64,000 bases of DNA from NCBI GenBank assembly GCA_028752905.1, contig JAQNBH010000011.1:33814017-33878016 (forward strand), in the 5' to 3' direction. The translations under genes and the position numbers were made by a program. The number at the start of each line of letters is the position of its first letter. Position 1 is the stretch's first letter. The notes beneath the pieces were generated by a model, which did not search any database, had not been told where the DNA came from, and worked only from the letters and a program-made list of their open reading frames with translations. The stretch comes from Cladorhizidae sp. MBARI D1340-BT2. Taxonomy: Eukaryota; Porifera; Demospongiae; Poecilosclerida; Cladorhizidae. Positions 1 to 11,003 of this stretch are shown in pieces.

Positions 1-371
1 TGTCTTCCTTTGGTCTGTAGGGTCTGACAGGGAAAGTGAATCTTGCCAAGTTTAATAAATGACTGGAACAATGGGGTTAATATTGGAATGAGCCAAAACG
101 TAGTATGGCTCAAGTTATATGATGCAGCTTTCGATTTTTGCCCAAAGGAACTCTGCCTTGCAAAGTATATTCCAAGTGGACAGTTTTGGGGTATTGTTCC
201 TCATTCGTGTTTCAAACATTCTGTGCTCCACCACTTTCTTCAAAGATCCAGAAGACATGCAATGATCACAAAACTCAGACTGGTCATCTTTTTCAGTTGC
301 CCTTGTTGGTCACACCCAGCTCACTAAACTGGAACCCACTCACCTGGTTCACTTGCATATATATACCTGTA

Positions 372-430
372 CATTACATAATAATAACAACAACAATAAC
401 AACAATAACAACAACAATAACAACAACAAA
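372..430. repeat. AAC/AAT microsatellite
   Basis: A run of mixed AAC and AAT trinucleotides. The same tract is present with different length and interruptions at 26773-26836 and 43405-43455 in the other two X copies. Confidence 0.9.
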
Positions 431-1812
431 CCTACAAGAAGTACCATAAATCCAAGATCAACAAGGGGTAAGTGAAGTGGTGCCTGGTTCTTTACCTCTT
501 GTAGGAGTCATGGGAATGCAGTGAACATTGCGCTTGCATCTATGGTCGCGGAGAAATGCAGTCATACAGTGCACACTAGCCTGGATGAGAACCAAGCTAT
601 CCCTCACTCTAAGACATAGTCTTGCAGGCCAGCGCCTTTGATCAGTGTTAACAGTTCAGAGGTCAGAGGGTTGCCATGCAAGCAGGTGGCGGTGCATTCA
701 GGCAATGCAGAATCAAGCCTGAACAATAATTAACTCGGATGTTCTTACCCACGTGTGCATGGAAGTGATTCCTTCTCACAGCATGAAGTCTCTTGTGATG
801 AGGCATTACCGCTTGCTACAGCTACCATGATACTGTTAGTGATGAGAGCGGTTGTGTGGCCTACACTTACTATGTCCTTGTGCACCTCAATACAATAAGT
901 TTCTATTTACAGTCAATCAACAACAAAAGTTATGACAATGGCCGAGTTCAGAAGTAACTAGTCTAGTAATCCCTCCTGTTGGCACTTCATAGCACGGAAG
1001 CAGCATTCTCCCATGCTAAATCCACAGAAGTTCTCTGCATCAGGTGTTGAAGTGATCCGGGCTCCTCTGTAACTGTGTGTAGCCAACAACCCAGGTCCTT
1101 GATGAAGGCTAATGCTAGTGTCCCAAAACATCTCTAGTCTCCACAGCATGGGGGTTAATAAATAGGCGAGTTGAGATGATTGTTCTTTTGCTGCCTTCAA
1201 ATCCTTAGCCTTCAAAAGACAGCACCAGGATTTAAAATGCAAGCCTTTGATTAGATGGTGCAAATGTGGGCAAGCGACACTCCATACAAGGAACCTTCGC
1301 AGTGGGACAATGGATATTTCATCCATTGTTTTCCGTCAGATATCAGCAAACTAGATAGTCTAAATGCAAACACCAGAGAGTAATATATAATGTCGTTCGA
1401 TCAGAAAGACTTCTCTGAGTCTTCCTGCAGCTAAGGCCATGTGTGCCAAGAGTACCAACATCAGTACCATAATGTACACACCGATGAGGTTTGCACGGAG
1501 AGAGCCCTACACTGAACCCAATTGCAACATGAACAGCATTGTCTCGTATGCAAGCCTACAGAGGAGACCAATGCATTGATCCACACACTGGATTCTGAGG
1601 CTGAAGCAGGCTCATAAGTTCTAGACATGGTGCTTTATCTTTTATATCACTGGGTAATACCTGGGTAAAACCGTAGGGGAAACCCTGGGGAAAATACCTA
1701 AAACAATATATGTATAATTATATCAGATTTTATCCACTGAGTTGGGTTAAAACTTAAATAGGTTTTACCTGGTTAAAATGTGAACACTGATTTCACTGCA
1801 CAAAAAACTCTG

Positions 1813-3379
1813 TAATATCTGCGTACACTGTCTTTCCTGTGGACGGAGATCAACTGGTTTTGTTTGTTGATTTCACTCACTTCTTCTTTCAACGTGATTG
1901 TCGTGAATATGGCATCCTCGTCACCAAAGAATAGTGGCTTGAGGAATTTAATCCAAAGAAGGCACCAAAACCTTCAAGTTCTTGGCCGACGGGAAGACTC
2001 TCTTCTGCAAGGTCTGTGAAGGCTTCAGGAAATGTGGTTAAGAAGAGCCAGATCGGGAAACATGTAGGGTCCAAGACACACCAGAAGAACCGTCAATTGA
2101 AGCGGAAAAGAAATGTGATCCAGGCACAACTTGAGGATTGTTTCGCCACGACACCGAAGAAATCAAGGGCTGCAATTGTGGGAAAAGAACTCTGTGAAGC
2201 CTTCCTCGCTGCTAGCATTCCATGGATGAAGTTGGACGTGCCGAGTTCCGCGGATTCTTGCAGTCAAACATCGGGATCTCCATGCCAGACAGAACCACCC
2301 TTGAGAAGAAGTACTTGGGTGAGTGCTACCAGGATGCCATTTGCGAGATTCAGGACTGTTTGGGAGACAAACCGATTTGGGTGGGCGTCGATGAAACGAC
2401 GGATGCCATGGGCCGCTACGTGGCAAATGTTTTGATCGGTAGGCTCGACAATGAGAAAAACCATGCCCTTTTCCTTGAAAAAACCCACCTAGTCAACAAC
2501 ACCCTCAAGTTTCTGTGGCCCAATTTTGATGCTGATCTGCTGAAGCTGCTTCTCTCTGATGCAGCAGCATACTTGCTAAAATCCGGCCGGGAACTGAAGG
2601 TCTTCTACCCCACACTCCTTCACATCACTTGTCTGGCCCATTGTCTCCATCATGTCTGTGAATCTGTCCGCAAAATGTTTCCAGAGGTCAATGATCTCGT
2701 CTCCACCGTGAAGAGGATCTTTGTAAAAGCCCCTCCTGCATCATTATCTGGAAAGAGGTCTGTCCTGAAGTTCCCCTTCCACCTGAGCCTGTGCTGACAA
2801 GATGGGTCACCTGGATAGATGCAGCTTTGTTCTATGCCAAAAATTTCGAGAAAGTCAAAACCGTCGTCAGCCAGTTGTCACTAGAAGATGCAGCAGCCAT
2901 CGGAAAGTGTCAGAAATTGCTCAAGAACCACCGCCTTGCCTCAGACTTGGCCTTCATTGCAGGAAACTTGGCTTTCCTTCCTGCCGTTCTGACTCGTCTT
3001 GAAGAAGCGGGTTTGCCTTTAGAAAGAGCCTTTGCCATCCTCGACGAAGCCAAGTCCAACCTCGACAGCATTGCTGGCTAAAAGGGGGATGGCTGTTACA
3101 AAACAAGTTCAACTCTGTGCTGGAGAGGAACCCTGATGTTCTGTAGTCCTACGCTCAAATGTGGGGTGCTTGAAAGGTGAGGAAGGCTCCCTCCCCAAAG
3201 GATTTGGTCCTGGAGACGTCGCCAACTTCAAGTTCTGCATTACCGCCAATGTCGACGTGGAGAGAACTTTTCGGTCTACAAAACTGTGTTGACTGACAGG
3301 CCCCACTGTTTGAATGAAGAGAATGTGGTCAAAATTATGGTGAAACACTGTTTCTATTCTCATGCTGCTGACTGCTAGT
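1813..3379 (+). pseudogene. Decayed hAT-superfamily transposase, copy 1
   Basis: Conceptual translation in shifting frames matches the hAT group related to CGG-binding proteins. It starts with a zinc-finger-like KTLFCKVCE region, followed by AFLAASIPWMKLDVP, then IWVGVDETTDAMGRYVANV with the first catalytic Asp in DETTD, then the TLLHITCLAHCLHHV stretch and the helical LKNHRLASDLAFI region. The copy is broken: a TAG replaces the AAG of the KEKW stretch near 1931, frames change near 2030, 2240 and 2790, and more stops follow after 3080. Part of the sequence kept in copy 3 (about 45770-45835) is missing near 2465. The copies at 28025-28856 and 45110-46702 share most of it. The C-terminal dimerisation region near 3240-3380 is recognisable but shifted. 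It is not functional. Confidence 0.8.
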
Positions 3380-3510
3380 TGTTCTATCCTGTAATAAAAG
3401 GGTTTAAAACGTTTGTTTTTCCTGTTATATAGCCCCTGCTTATCTGAATTTCAGAATCACATATTTTACCACAAAAATTGACATAAAAACATCATATTTT
3501 GCTGAACAAA

Positions 3511-3717
3511 TGACTTTGTCTACTTATCATTATAAACATTATCATTAATAAACACATGCTAGTTGTTGGTAGAGTGAAATAGCGCTAACTGAAAAATGGC
3601 AAGAATTTCCTCTAAGATGGACTTGTTTTGTTCATGCTAGATGTCTGACATCTTATGATGTGCATTTGGCTCTTCTGTCAGAGATGATGTGACATTCAGC
3701 AAACCTGGGAATAATCT
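3511..3717. other. No gene seen
   Basis: AT-rich sequence between block X and the minisatellite. I see no coding or repeat signal. Confidence 0.5.
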
Positions 3718-4044
3718 TAGCTATGGGGCATGTGGAGGCTAGCTATGGGGCACGTGGAGGTTAGCTATGGGGCATGTGGAGGTTAGGGGCATGTGGAGGT
3801 TAGCTATGGGGCATGTGGATGTTAACTATGGGGCACGTGGAGGTTAGCTATGGGGAAAGTGGAGGTTAGCTATGGGGCACCTGGAGGTTAGCTATGGGGC
3901 ATGTGGAGGTTAGCTATGGGGCAAGTGGAGGTTAGCTATGGGGCACGTGGAGGTTAGCTATGGGGCACGTGGAGGTTAGCTATGGGGCATGTGGAGGTTA
4001 GCTATGGGGCACGTGGAGGTTAGCTATGGGGCACGTGGAGGTTA
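3718..4044. repeat. 22-bp minisatellite
   Basis: About 15 head-to-tail copies of a 22-bp unit built around AGCTATGGGGCAYGTGGAGG. Variation is mainly C/T in the CACGTG/CATGTG core, plus one shortened unit near 3783. Many units contain the palindrome CACGTG. The array is absent from the other X-linked segments. Confidence 0.95.
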
Positions 4045-4373
4045 TGAGATTCCGGCATACAATATAATATATTTCCAATTGTGATAGACCTGTTGAATAA
4101 AACATCATTGCTCTCCATAGATGTGCATTCATGCCAGGGAGTCTATCTCAGCATGGTAATCAGTGGTCATATATATATATTAGGTGACTGTTAGTTAAGT
4201 CATGCGGTTATTGAGTGAATTGATATAGAAAAATAAATAAAGTGATCAGAAAAGGAAGAATAATTATAAGGAATGATGTCAGTTGAAAGATAACTTCAAA
4301 GTGAGCACAAGACCTGGAGTATTGCCTTTGATGTGTGTAGCTGCGAGCACAAGGCGTGTAAATGTTGCATGTT

Positions 4374-4790
4374 CTATCTCCCGGACACGCTGCTAATAAG
4401 CTCGCTTCTTAACCCTTTGTAGCACGAGGACATTTGGTCTATTTGGTGGAGCTTATGGGTTAAAGATCCTGACATCGAAGTAAGTTCTTTCAAAGGAGCC
4501 TCCCCAGAAGTGCTGTTTGCTGCTAATGCCCAGTCATGATCCCTCCATCTTGAGAGTTGGCAGTTGAGCCAGACAGTTCTTAATTCATCAATGGTTGTAT
4601 AGCTCTGGATCAATGCCCTCATCGTGACAAACCTCTGTGAGAAGGATAACAGTGAGGTCTCAGATTTGGTTGTCATCATGGAAGGGAATCCTCCTTTTAC
4701 ACAAGATAGGGCATGCTCAGGTGGGACCTTGCAGGCACAGGCACACCAATAACAGTTGAGGGAGACCATCCATATCTAAGGGCCACACAT
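4374..4790 (-). pseudogene. Reverse-transcriptase retroelement fragment
   Basis: The minus-strand frame 4769-4374 contains PPEHALSCVKGGFPS, which resembles the HALSC-x-GGFPS motif near the C-terminal end of a family of invertebrate reverse-transcriptase proteins. The following residues no longer match the usual HNE region, so the frame is decayed. The fragment at 46900-47500, also on the minus strand, carries earlier parts of a similar protein (QQGDPLGPLLFC, LATPKLLCILRTPP). Element class (non-LTR or other) cannot be settled from this piece. Confidence 0.5.
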
Positions 4791-4995
4791 CATGAAATGC
4801 ACTCTTATGCAGAGTGAAGCCATGTTCTCGTAATGGCAAAGCTGTCAGCCTGGTGCAGGATCCAGTTTCTTGGGCCCCTTCCAATGCCCACTTTTATGTG
4901 TCGGTTGTTCAGGAAATTCATCTGCTTTTGATGTCGTGTTTCTCTGTTGTTTTTGTTTGGGAGTGGATGCTTTGGAATCCATTTGGTCAGCAATA

Positions 4996-5036
4996 ATTCC
5001 TGATGAAGACTAGAGCATCTAGTCGAAGCGTCGAGT
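4996..5036 (+). other. Hammerhead-like stem-loop motif at a retroelement-type 3' end
   Basis: CTGATGAA is followed by a perfect 7-bp stem (GACTAGA / TCTAGTC, loop GCA) and then GAAGC. This resembles the CUGAUGA...GAA core of hammerhead ribozymes and the conserved ends of many Penelope-like and related retroelements. There is one extra A between core and stem, and the third A of GAAA is G, so catalysis is doubtful. It is followed by AATAAA at 5039-5044. Confidence 0.35.
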
Positions 5037-5059
5037 GAATAAAAATTGATGCTGATTAT

Positions 5060-5814
5060 TGAGAAGGTGATTTTAATGTTATTATGTCAACTGAGAGTTC
5101 ATTGAGAACAGTAACATATCTGTAATTCTGGTCTTGTGATAGGATCGCATTTGATAGAGCCTTGGTAATCTCAAGGGAGGCTGAGAACTCATCATCCATA
5201 TTGGAGGATGGTATGCCAATCCCAAGTCTCCCCCCCCCCCCCTCCCCCTCCCCATTCCAGCTAGCAATGCAAACAGGCCACATTACAAATTATTTGGAGG
5301 TGTCCTGACAGTCAAGGCTGGAATGAGTTCAGAGCTCAAGATGTCATCCAAAAGTTGAATGTGTGTCCAATCTTTGGTATGGTTTGACACATCTGAGAGC
5401 CAAAATAAACCCATCTGGTTCCACCTTACATGTCCACCTCACATGGTCAACACCTCTTCTGCCCAGACCCAATAATAACTCGTCATGAAAAGTGTGTGGC
5501 TGCTTGAATTAAAAATACCAACACACTTGGAAACTCTCTCATAAGCCAGAACTAGGAAACAAGAGAAAGAAACCATCTGACATCATACATTGAGAAAAAG
5601 ATATGCAGAATATCATGAAACAAAATAGAAGTTGGGCCCTTCAACATTTCCTGAGAGAATCAGATCAGCCGCGCACTCCTGATCATGGTATAATTAAGCA
5701 CCCTTGATAACCTTCACTGCTTCCCAAAATGAGATGGGATGCACTTCGTGCCTTGCATGCAAAGTATTTAATATCACAGACATGTTTGTCGGGATTTTGA
5801 AAATTGTGCAGTAT
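5060..5814. other. Intergenic stretch with poly-C tract
   Basis: No gene is supported. There is a C-rich tract at about 5228-5252. The minus-strand frames over it are low-complexity glycine/arginine runs. Confidence 0.5.
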
Positions 5815-7255
5815 ATAGCTTAGCTTTGGAAAATTTTGTTTGCTTTAAGTCAAACCACAAAAAACATGCCACGAAGTAAAAACCGTCATAACTTTTAGGT
5901 TTCTAGGGCTACAAATATAATTTTTGTGTCAAAAGATAGCCCTTTCTGTGTGCTTTCAAGTGATATGTATAATAATATATTTACAGGTATTTTTCTATCT
6001 AGATACCTGCAGCCATCAGACCTCCTCATAATCACCATTCACAGCTTCCCATCTTGGATATTGGACAAATGACTTCAAATTTGTTGTTTGTTTAGATAAT
6101 GCATTACTCTTTGTTATCAATGATCAGAATAATTATAAAAAATATATATTCCCACTGTTTGCTAGGTTCATATAGATGCCACGCCCACTAAGCAAAATAA
6201 CTTTTTATTATTATAAATTAAACAAAAATTGATCATTGAACACAAAGAGCAAAGAAAGAGCTTCAAAATGATATACAAGGTTTGGGCAAAAATATTTTTT
6301 TAACCTAGTTATGCTGTGAATGGCGATTGGAAACCAGAATTTGTTACAGCCTTCTAAAGGGGGACGAGGGTATTTTTAGCTTTTTTTAAATATTACTTAT
6401 GGTTACAACTTTAGAGCTCCGTAGATTCTGAAAGCTTCAATGTATGGACTTGATATATAGCTCAAAAGATAGGTTTCTCTGTGTGCTCTATTTTGATACT
6501 AAAATATGTTTCATAGGTTTAACTATAGGCAATTTACTAGACCCTAAAGTGGAGGGACCTCAAAAACCTGCATCCCAAAGTCCCCAACCAGAATAACTCC
6601 AGATTGCTAAGTGCCAAAAAAAATGAAATTGGTACGAGTGGCTAGAGGAAGCCCTAGAGCATGCAATGACCTTTTTCATTAGGCGTTAAAAATTTATTAC
6701 CTGGTCAAGCTCGCGGGTAGGAAATTGAGGGCGTTGATCAATTTTCCCTCAATTTTCCACCCGCGCGCTTGACCAGGTAATACATTTTTAACGCCTAATC
6801 ATTGCATGCTAGGGCTTCCTCTAGCCACTCGTACCAATTTCATTTTTTTGCACTTAGGGACTTTGGGATACAGGTTTTTGAGATCCCTCCACTTTAGGGT
6901 CTAGTAACTTGCCTATAGTTATACCTATGAAACATATTTTAGTATCAAAAGAGAGCACACAGAGAGACCTATCTTTTGAGCTATATATCAAGTCCATACC
7001 ATGAAGTTTGCAGAATCTACGGAGCTCTAAAGTTGTAACCCCAAGTTAAAATAAAAAATACCATTGAAACTCACCCTCCACGGACAGTCTTCTTTCCCAA
7101 GAATTGAATGGAGGTGTATGTACAAAAGTCACTATAAGTCCAGAATGGAGCATCCAAATCTTCTCAAATTTAGAATGCAGCATCTTACAGGTCCTGGCAA
7201 CATATTTATGGGAAGGGGGGGAAAAACCCAAAAACAAAAACAAAAAACATTTTTG
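5815..7255. mobile_element. Fold-back element F, copy 1
   Basis: A non-coding element of about 1.4 kb, repeated at 38246-39655. It starts with GTCAAACCACAAAAA and ends near the GGACCTG at 7255. Its core, 6401-7040, is a long inverted repeat: the left arm starts GGTTACAACTTTAGAGCTCC, and the right arm ends in the reverse complement at 7040. The arms are about 320 nt with a short central loop near 6741. No transposase is encoded. The element sits in different contexts in the two units, which supports mobility. Remnants of one arm occur at 63420-63800. Confidence 0.75.
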
Positions 7256-7829
7256 GACCTGGGCTTCTTAATAATGGAATTGCATAATGGAATTGCATTT
7301 GATTTATGTTACATGGCTCGGGAGATGCTAATTAGAAAATTCTGGTGCATTCTTTCAAGTATCACACACACTACCTGAGATCCCCCTAAGCTGGGTGGGG
7401 CAGGCTATATGCTAGCCAAGTCATAGTCAGCCACCCACCGGGCCTCCAACACCCGACTGAGCAATTGAGTTTTCACCATGCATGGCTCACTTCAGGCAAC
7501 AGGAGCACCTCTAGAAGCTGAGGAGTCACCAAGAAACACAGCGGTCGGTGCAGGATCGCCTCGAGGAGAGCTGCTGTACAACTTGAACTTCCTGCTGATC
7601 GTGCTTGTTAAGTGATGCTGTACTGACTGCTGTAGGTGTTCTGACCGACCGCTGGATGTTCACACAAAGTTCGACAACCGCTTCAATCTCGGCTGGTCTG
7701 GTTGGTGCAGGATTGCCTACAGTAGTCGGTACAAGGTCGCCAGGCATTTGGTTTCAGACTCGTGAACCAAAAATTGTGGTTATAGGCTGCGTCTCTATTC
7801 TAGTATGCAGTGATATATTTTGGCCCGTT
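7256..7829. other. Unique intergenic stretch
   Basis: Between the fold-back element and block Z. It is missing from copy 2, where X joins Z directly at 28856. Opposite-strand frames at 7526-7747 and 7605-7928 overlap each other, and neither resembles a known protein. Confidence 0.5.
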
Positions 7830-8764
7830 GGTTCACTTCCCGATGCTGCTATTGCAGTATATAGTGCAAGACAGACAAGACAATATTCCAGTTTCCATCT
7901 CATTCGTCTGTCGTACTTTTATCCATGAGGGAGAATGCAGGTGAGGAAGAGACACTGGCAACCATTGGTACTCTCAAGCCAGATACTCTTTACATGTGCA
8001 TTCACACAGGAGATTAGGCTGTTCAAATGCCACACAGCCTGTTCCTGGCATATGTATATATGTACACTTCATCAGAATGTCATGCATCTTATATGGACAC
8101 AAGATGCTTCACGCATTTTATTTGCGTGATCAAGTGCCAGGAAAAATCATGGCAAAACAGAACAGAAGGTTCTAGAGGAGGACTTACCCAGTTCTCTCTT
8201 CCTATGTAGTATGCATAGCTCAGTTCTCTCTTCCTATGTAGTATGCATAGCTGCACGCCAGTCTGGTTTGCAAGATTACAATCGGTGCCCACAACATGGC
8301 CAGTTCTAACTGCGTTTTACTTCCTTAGCAAGCTACAGGCTTGGGTTAGAATCCATACAGTGTCCATACATTTTTGAAAATTGGTGAGGGGACCAAATAT
8401 CACGTGACTGGTTGTGGACATGATAGGATATTTGTATGTAAAAGGGTTGCTTGTGATGGCTTATGTTAATGTTGTATCAATTGGAACTATGCTACACACA
8501 AAACCATCAACACACCATGATTGGGGTACATCCAAGAATAAAGAAAAGTAATTTGCCAGACCCCGAGGTTAAGTGTTGCTTGCGGAGGACTATTTATCCT
8601 GACATTGTCTGCGTGTATATCGACTTATCATTTCCCCCCCTCCTTTTAATGTCAAGGAAAGCATGCCATAAGGACTGTGCCAACTAGCTGGAGAGCTAAT
8701 AGCAAAGGTGGCTCAGAACATAAAGCAGTGTCTATGATAATAACATGAGAGGAGAAACACACTA

Positions 8765-9437
8765 TATATGTTCCATCCAATCTATGAATCTGCCCAATCT
8801 ATAGACTGTGCAGCACAATCTATGAATTCATAGATTGGATGCCAATCTATATGCTGCACAATCTATGAATGCCAATCTATTGCCTGCCAATCAATAGACT
8901 TCAAAACATGGTAGCATATTAACACTCTTTGCAACAGATTCATAGATTGGATGGAACATATCGACCAGTACTTATTATCGACTAGTTATACTGAGTGAGT
9001 GTGCAAGCCAAATATCCAAACCCACCAACACAATATGGGATAGTCGATGGGAATTTACGAAGCCCGCGCTACTCCCACGAAAAGAGAAGAAAGGAGAAGA
9101 GCTGTTTGTGAGGCAAGTTTCTCTACATTTGGGGACTATAGCAGTTGTGCGAGTGTTCGTGGGTATTACCAACTGTGCATTATATCTTTTTTGACAGAAC
9201 AATATTCTTCTATCTTTTTTTGCTCAAGCTAAACTTGCCATGTCACTTAGTTCTTTATCTGCCAAGTCCATGTGGAACTTTTTCTCAGTACATATATGTA
9301 TCACTTTTTTCTACATCTGATCATTACACTCTCAGTTGCAATCATCACTTTCTCTGTTTCAAAGGGTGTTAATATGCTACCATGTTTTGAAGTGTATTGT
9401 CATAAATTGGCATTCATAGATAGATTGGATGGAACAT
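8765..9437. mobile_element. MITE M, copy 1
   Basis: Starts TATGTTCCATCCAATCTATG and ends with the inverted version near 9437. The terminal inverted repeats run inward through the CAAAACATGGTAGCATATTAA segment, whose inverse lies at about 9368-9400. Subterminal palindromes built on AATCTATGAATTCATAGATT are present. It has no coding capacity. Copies at 29825-30514 (same duplication) and 53751-54565 (independent insertion) confirm mobility. The right end is shorter than in copy 2. Confidence 0.8.
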
Positions 9438-9783
9438 AATTATACATCGAGACTTTTACACTACTAGATATATTCATAGAGAGAGTGTTTTTTTTAAACG
9501 CTCTAGGAAGCTAACCTGGCTACAATCTCATGGGTTGAGTTCCACAAAGGAATTGCACTACCATTACTCAGATAGTTTTCTCGATGTCAAGCTCTTGTAT
9601 ACACCATATAGTGGGAAGTTTTTTTAGGAGTTTAATATTCAAGTTAAAAAATCGAATCCATTAATTCGCATGACCAACAGTAGCAGAGCATTGTGTGGCT
9701 TCCTCTCACAACCCATAGGTATCTAACCCCCTCCCTCCAAATTCCTCTGTTAGTCACCCTGGAAATACTTACACACTACAGAC

Positions 9784-9970
9784 AGGGTTTCATTTAGAAA
9801 ATTGTCCAAGGGGGGGCAACTGGAGGAATCTGGATATTAAGGGGGGGCCTGATGTCAAGCACTTATCAACATCAATAAGAATTTTAATAATACAATTTCC
9901 AAAGGGGGAGGGAAGGGGGGAAAGGTTCCAAGAGGATACAGCCGCCCCCCTCCTAAATGAAACCCTGACA
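9784..9970. mobile_element. Small G-rich MITE, copy 1
   Basis: Bounded by CAGGGTTTCATTTAG and its inverse CTAAATGAAACCCTG, with ACAG on both sides as a possible target duplication. The interior holds G-tracts on one side and C-tracts on the other. A second copy is at 30853-31032. A single end of the same type lies in RRM2 intron 3 at about 61000-61023. Confidence 0.65.
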
Positions 9971-10169
9971 GTATATAAGAGCTCTTTGTTAATCAAGAAG
10001 TCCAACCAACAGAAAATAGTTTCCATCCCCTGCAATGAATGAGTGGGCATAGGCTACCATGTTGTTTCTGGGGTTTTGTAATTTTATGTCTCTAAGTAAA
10101 GAGCATCCTGTCATCCAATAATAACATGTTATTTATCACTTAATAAAAAAATATATATATAGTGTCTGT

Positions 10170-10265
10170 CTGTGTTATAGACTCGGCCACCATTGGGCCT
10201 ACCCACACATGTCTGTGTGTGTGTTATAGACTCAGCCACCATTGGGCCTACCCACACATGTCACA
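10170..10265. repeat. Minisatellite (about 48-50 bp unit), two copies
   Basis: Units contain TATAGACTCGGCCACCATTG followed by GGCCTACCCACACATGTC. The paralogous array at 31220-31491 has about six units and 38056-38125 keeps part of one or two. Confidence 0.85.
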
Positions 10266-10503
10266 TAATTGGAAACCTCTTGACACCGAAAAGGTTTGGG
10301 GACTTTCGGCCTTGCCATGGTCTTCAGCTTTACAATAGTCGTAACAGCCAGACTGGACAGGTACAGGATCAGCACTGAAGTGAATGTTATAGGGTTGATT
10401 TAATAAGGGAAAGGTCACCTCAAAATGCCTTCTGGAGCCAACATCCAATTATTCAATTACAACATTGCAGAATGATACCGACAGTATCCTAACTGAATCA
10501 ATG

Positions 10504-10660
10504 TAGTCAGGCAGCAGGAGGGCCAAATTTGGCTGAACCTTGCAATAGGGTACAACCAAAATGTTTTTACAGTTTTTAGACCTTTAAGGTGTACTGAATC
10601 AGAAAATGCATGATGACACCCTGTCATCATTGAGCATTTTCCCCTACAGCTCTTTAAAGG
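10504..10660. repeat. Left terminal inverted repeat of the Academ-like element
   Basis: Shares CCTTGCAATAGGGTACAACC (10538-10557) with the inverted right end (15280-15299). Similarity continues through the GATGACA...TGTCATCATTGAGCA palindromic segment near 10610-10640. Outermost bases are TAGTCAGGCAGC here and AGTGCGGCAGTC at the other end. Confidence 0.85.
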
Positions 10661-10873
10661 GAAGGCTTTACCCGAATAATATTACTAGGTTCGGAAATGG
10701 GTGTGGTTTACTTTAAACTTCCATAACATCCACATGCTTCATAGGAAATACTTAATATTGTATTTAAAATGTTTCCCTTGCTTTATGCTCTCTTTTGACA
10801 CTAAAATTATAGGTATAGGCATAACCATGTCTGAGTTACAGGCACCCAAAGTCCACCCAAAATTCAAAATTCA

Positions 10874-10911
10874 AGTCCATAATCATGTAATCTCTTACAT
10901 GATTATGGACT
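10874..10911. other. Perfect 17-bp hairpin
   Basis: AGTCCATAATCATGTAA, loop TCTC, then the exact reverse complement. It lies inside the transposon about 90 bp before the first recognisable coding sequence. Function unknown; it could be a transposase-binding site or a transcript hairpin. Confidence 0.9.
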
Positions 10912-11003
10912 AACAGCCACATATGATGAAATACGCAGGTTCAGAACTTCAGCAGCAATATATACAGGAAACCAGCCATACACAGTAAGAGGTCTGAAAA
11001 AAT

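Larger units (their letters stand above)
1..3510. repeat. Segmental-duplication block X, copy 1
   Basis: This block is closely repeated at 26036-28856 (truncated) and 42690-46860 in the same orientation. Its first 1.8 kb has no convincing gene. The minus-strand reading frame at 958-1326 recurs in all three copies but resembles nothing I recognise and is cut short elsewhere. The right part contains a decayed hAT transposase. The copy is clipped by the window start, because copies 2 and 3 extend about 350 bp further upstream. Copy similarity drops near 3505 here and 46855 in copy 3. The block is longer than a hAT element, so duplication of a genomic segment fits better than transposition alone. 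Confidence 0.8.
7830..10385. repeat. Segmental-duplication block Z, copy 1
   Basis: Matches 28857-31491, with its last part at 38056-38245 because a hAT element split that copy. It contains a short tandem repeat at 8190-8255 (two units here, three at 29222-29318), a TIR element at 8765-9437, a small MITE at 9784-9970 and the start of a 50-bp-class minisatellite. Small predicted frames are not conserved between copies, so I call no gene. Confidence 0.8.

Noticed and set aside
958..1326. 122-codon minus-strand frame conserved in three X copies
   Set aside because: Truncated by indels in the other copies and without recognisable domains; conservation is explained by duplication.
3718..4044. CRISPR-like or regulatory array of CACGTG boxes
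   Set aside because: A simple 22-bp minisatellite; no spacer structure. The CACGTG repeats may be incidental.
7526..7928. Overlapping opposite-strand frames
   Set aside because: No motifs, and the region is absent from the paralogous unit.
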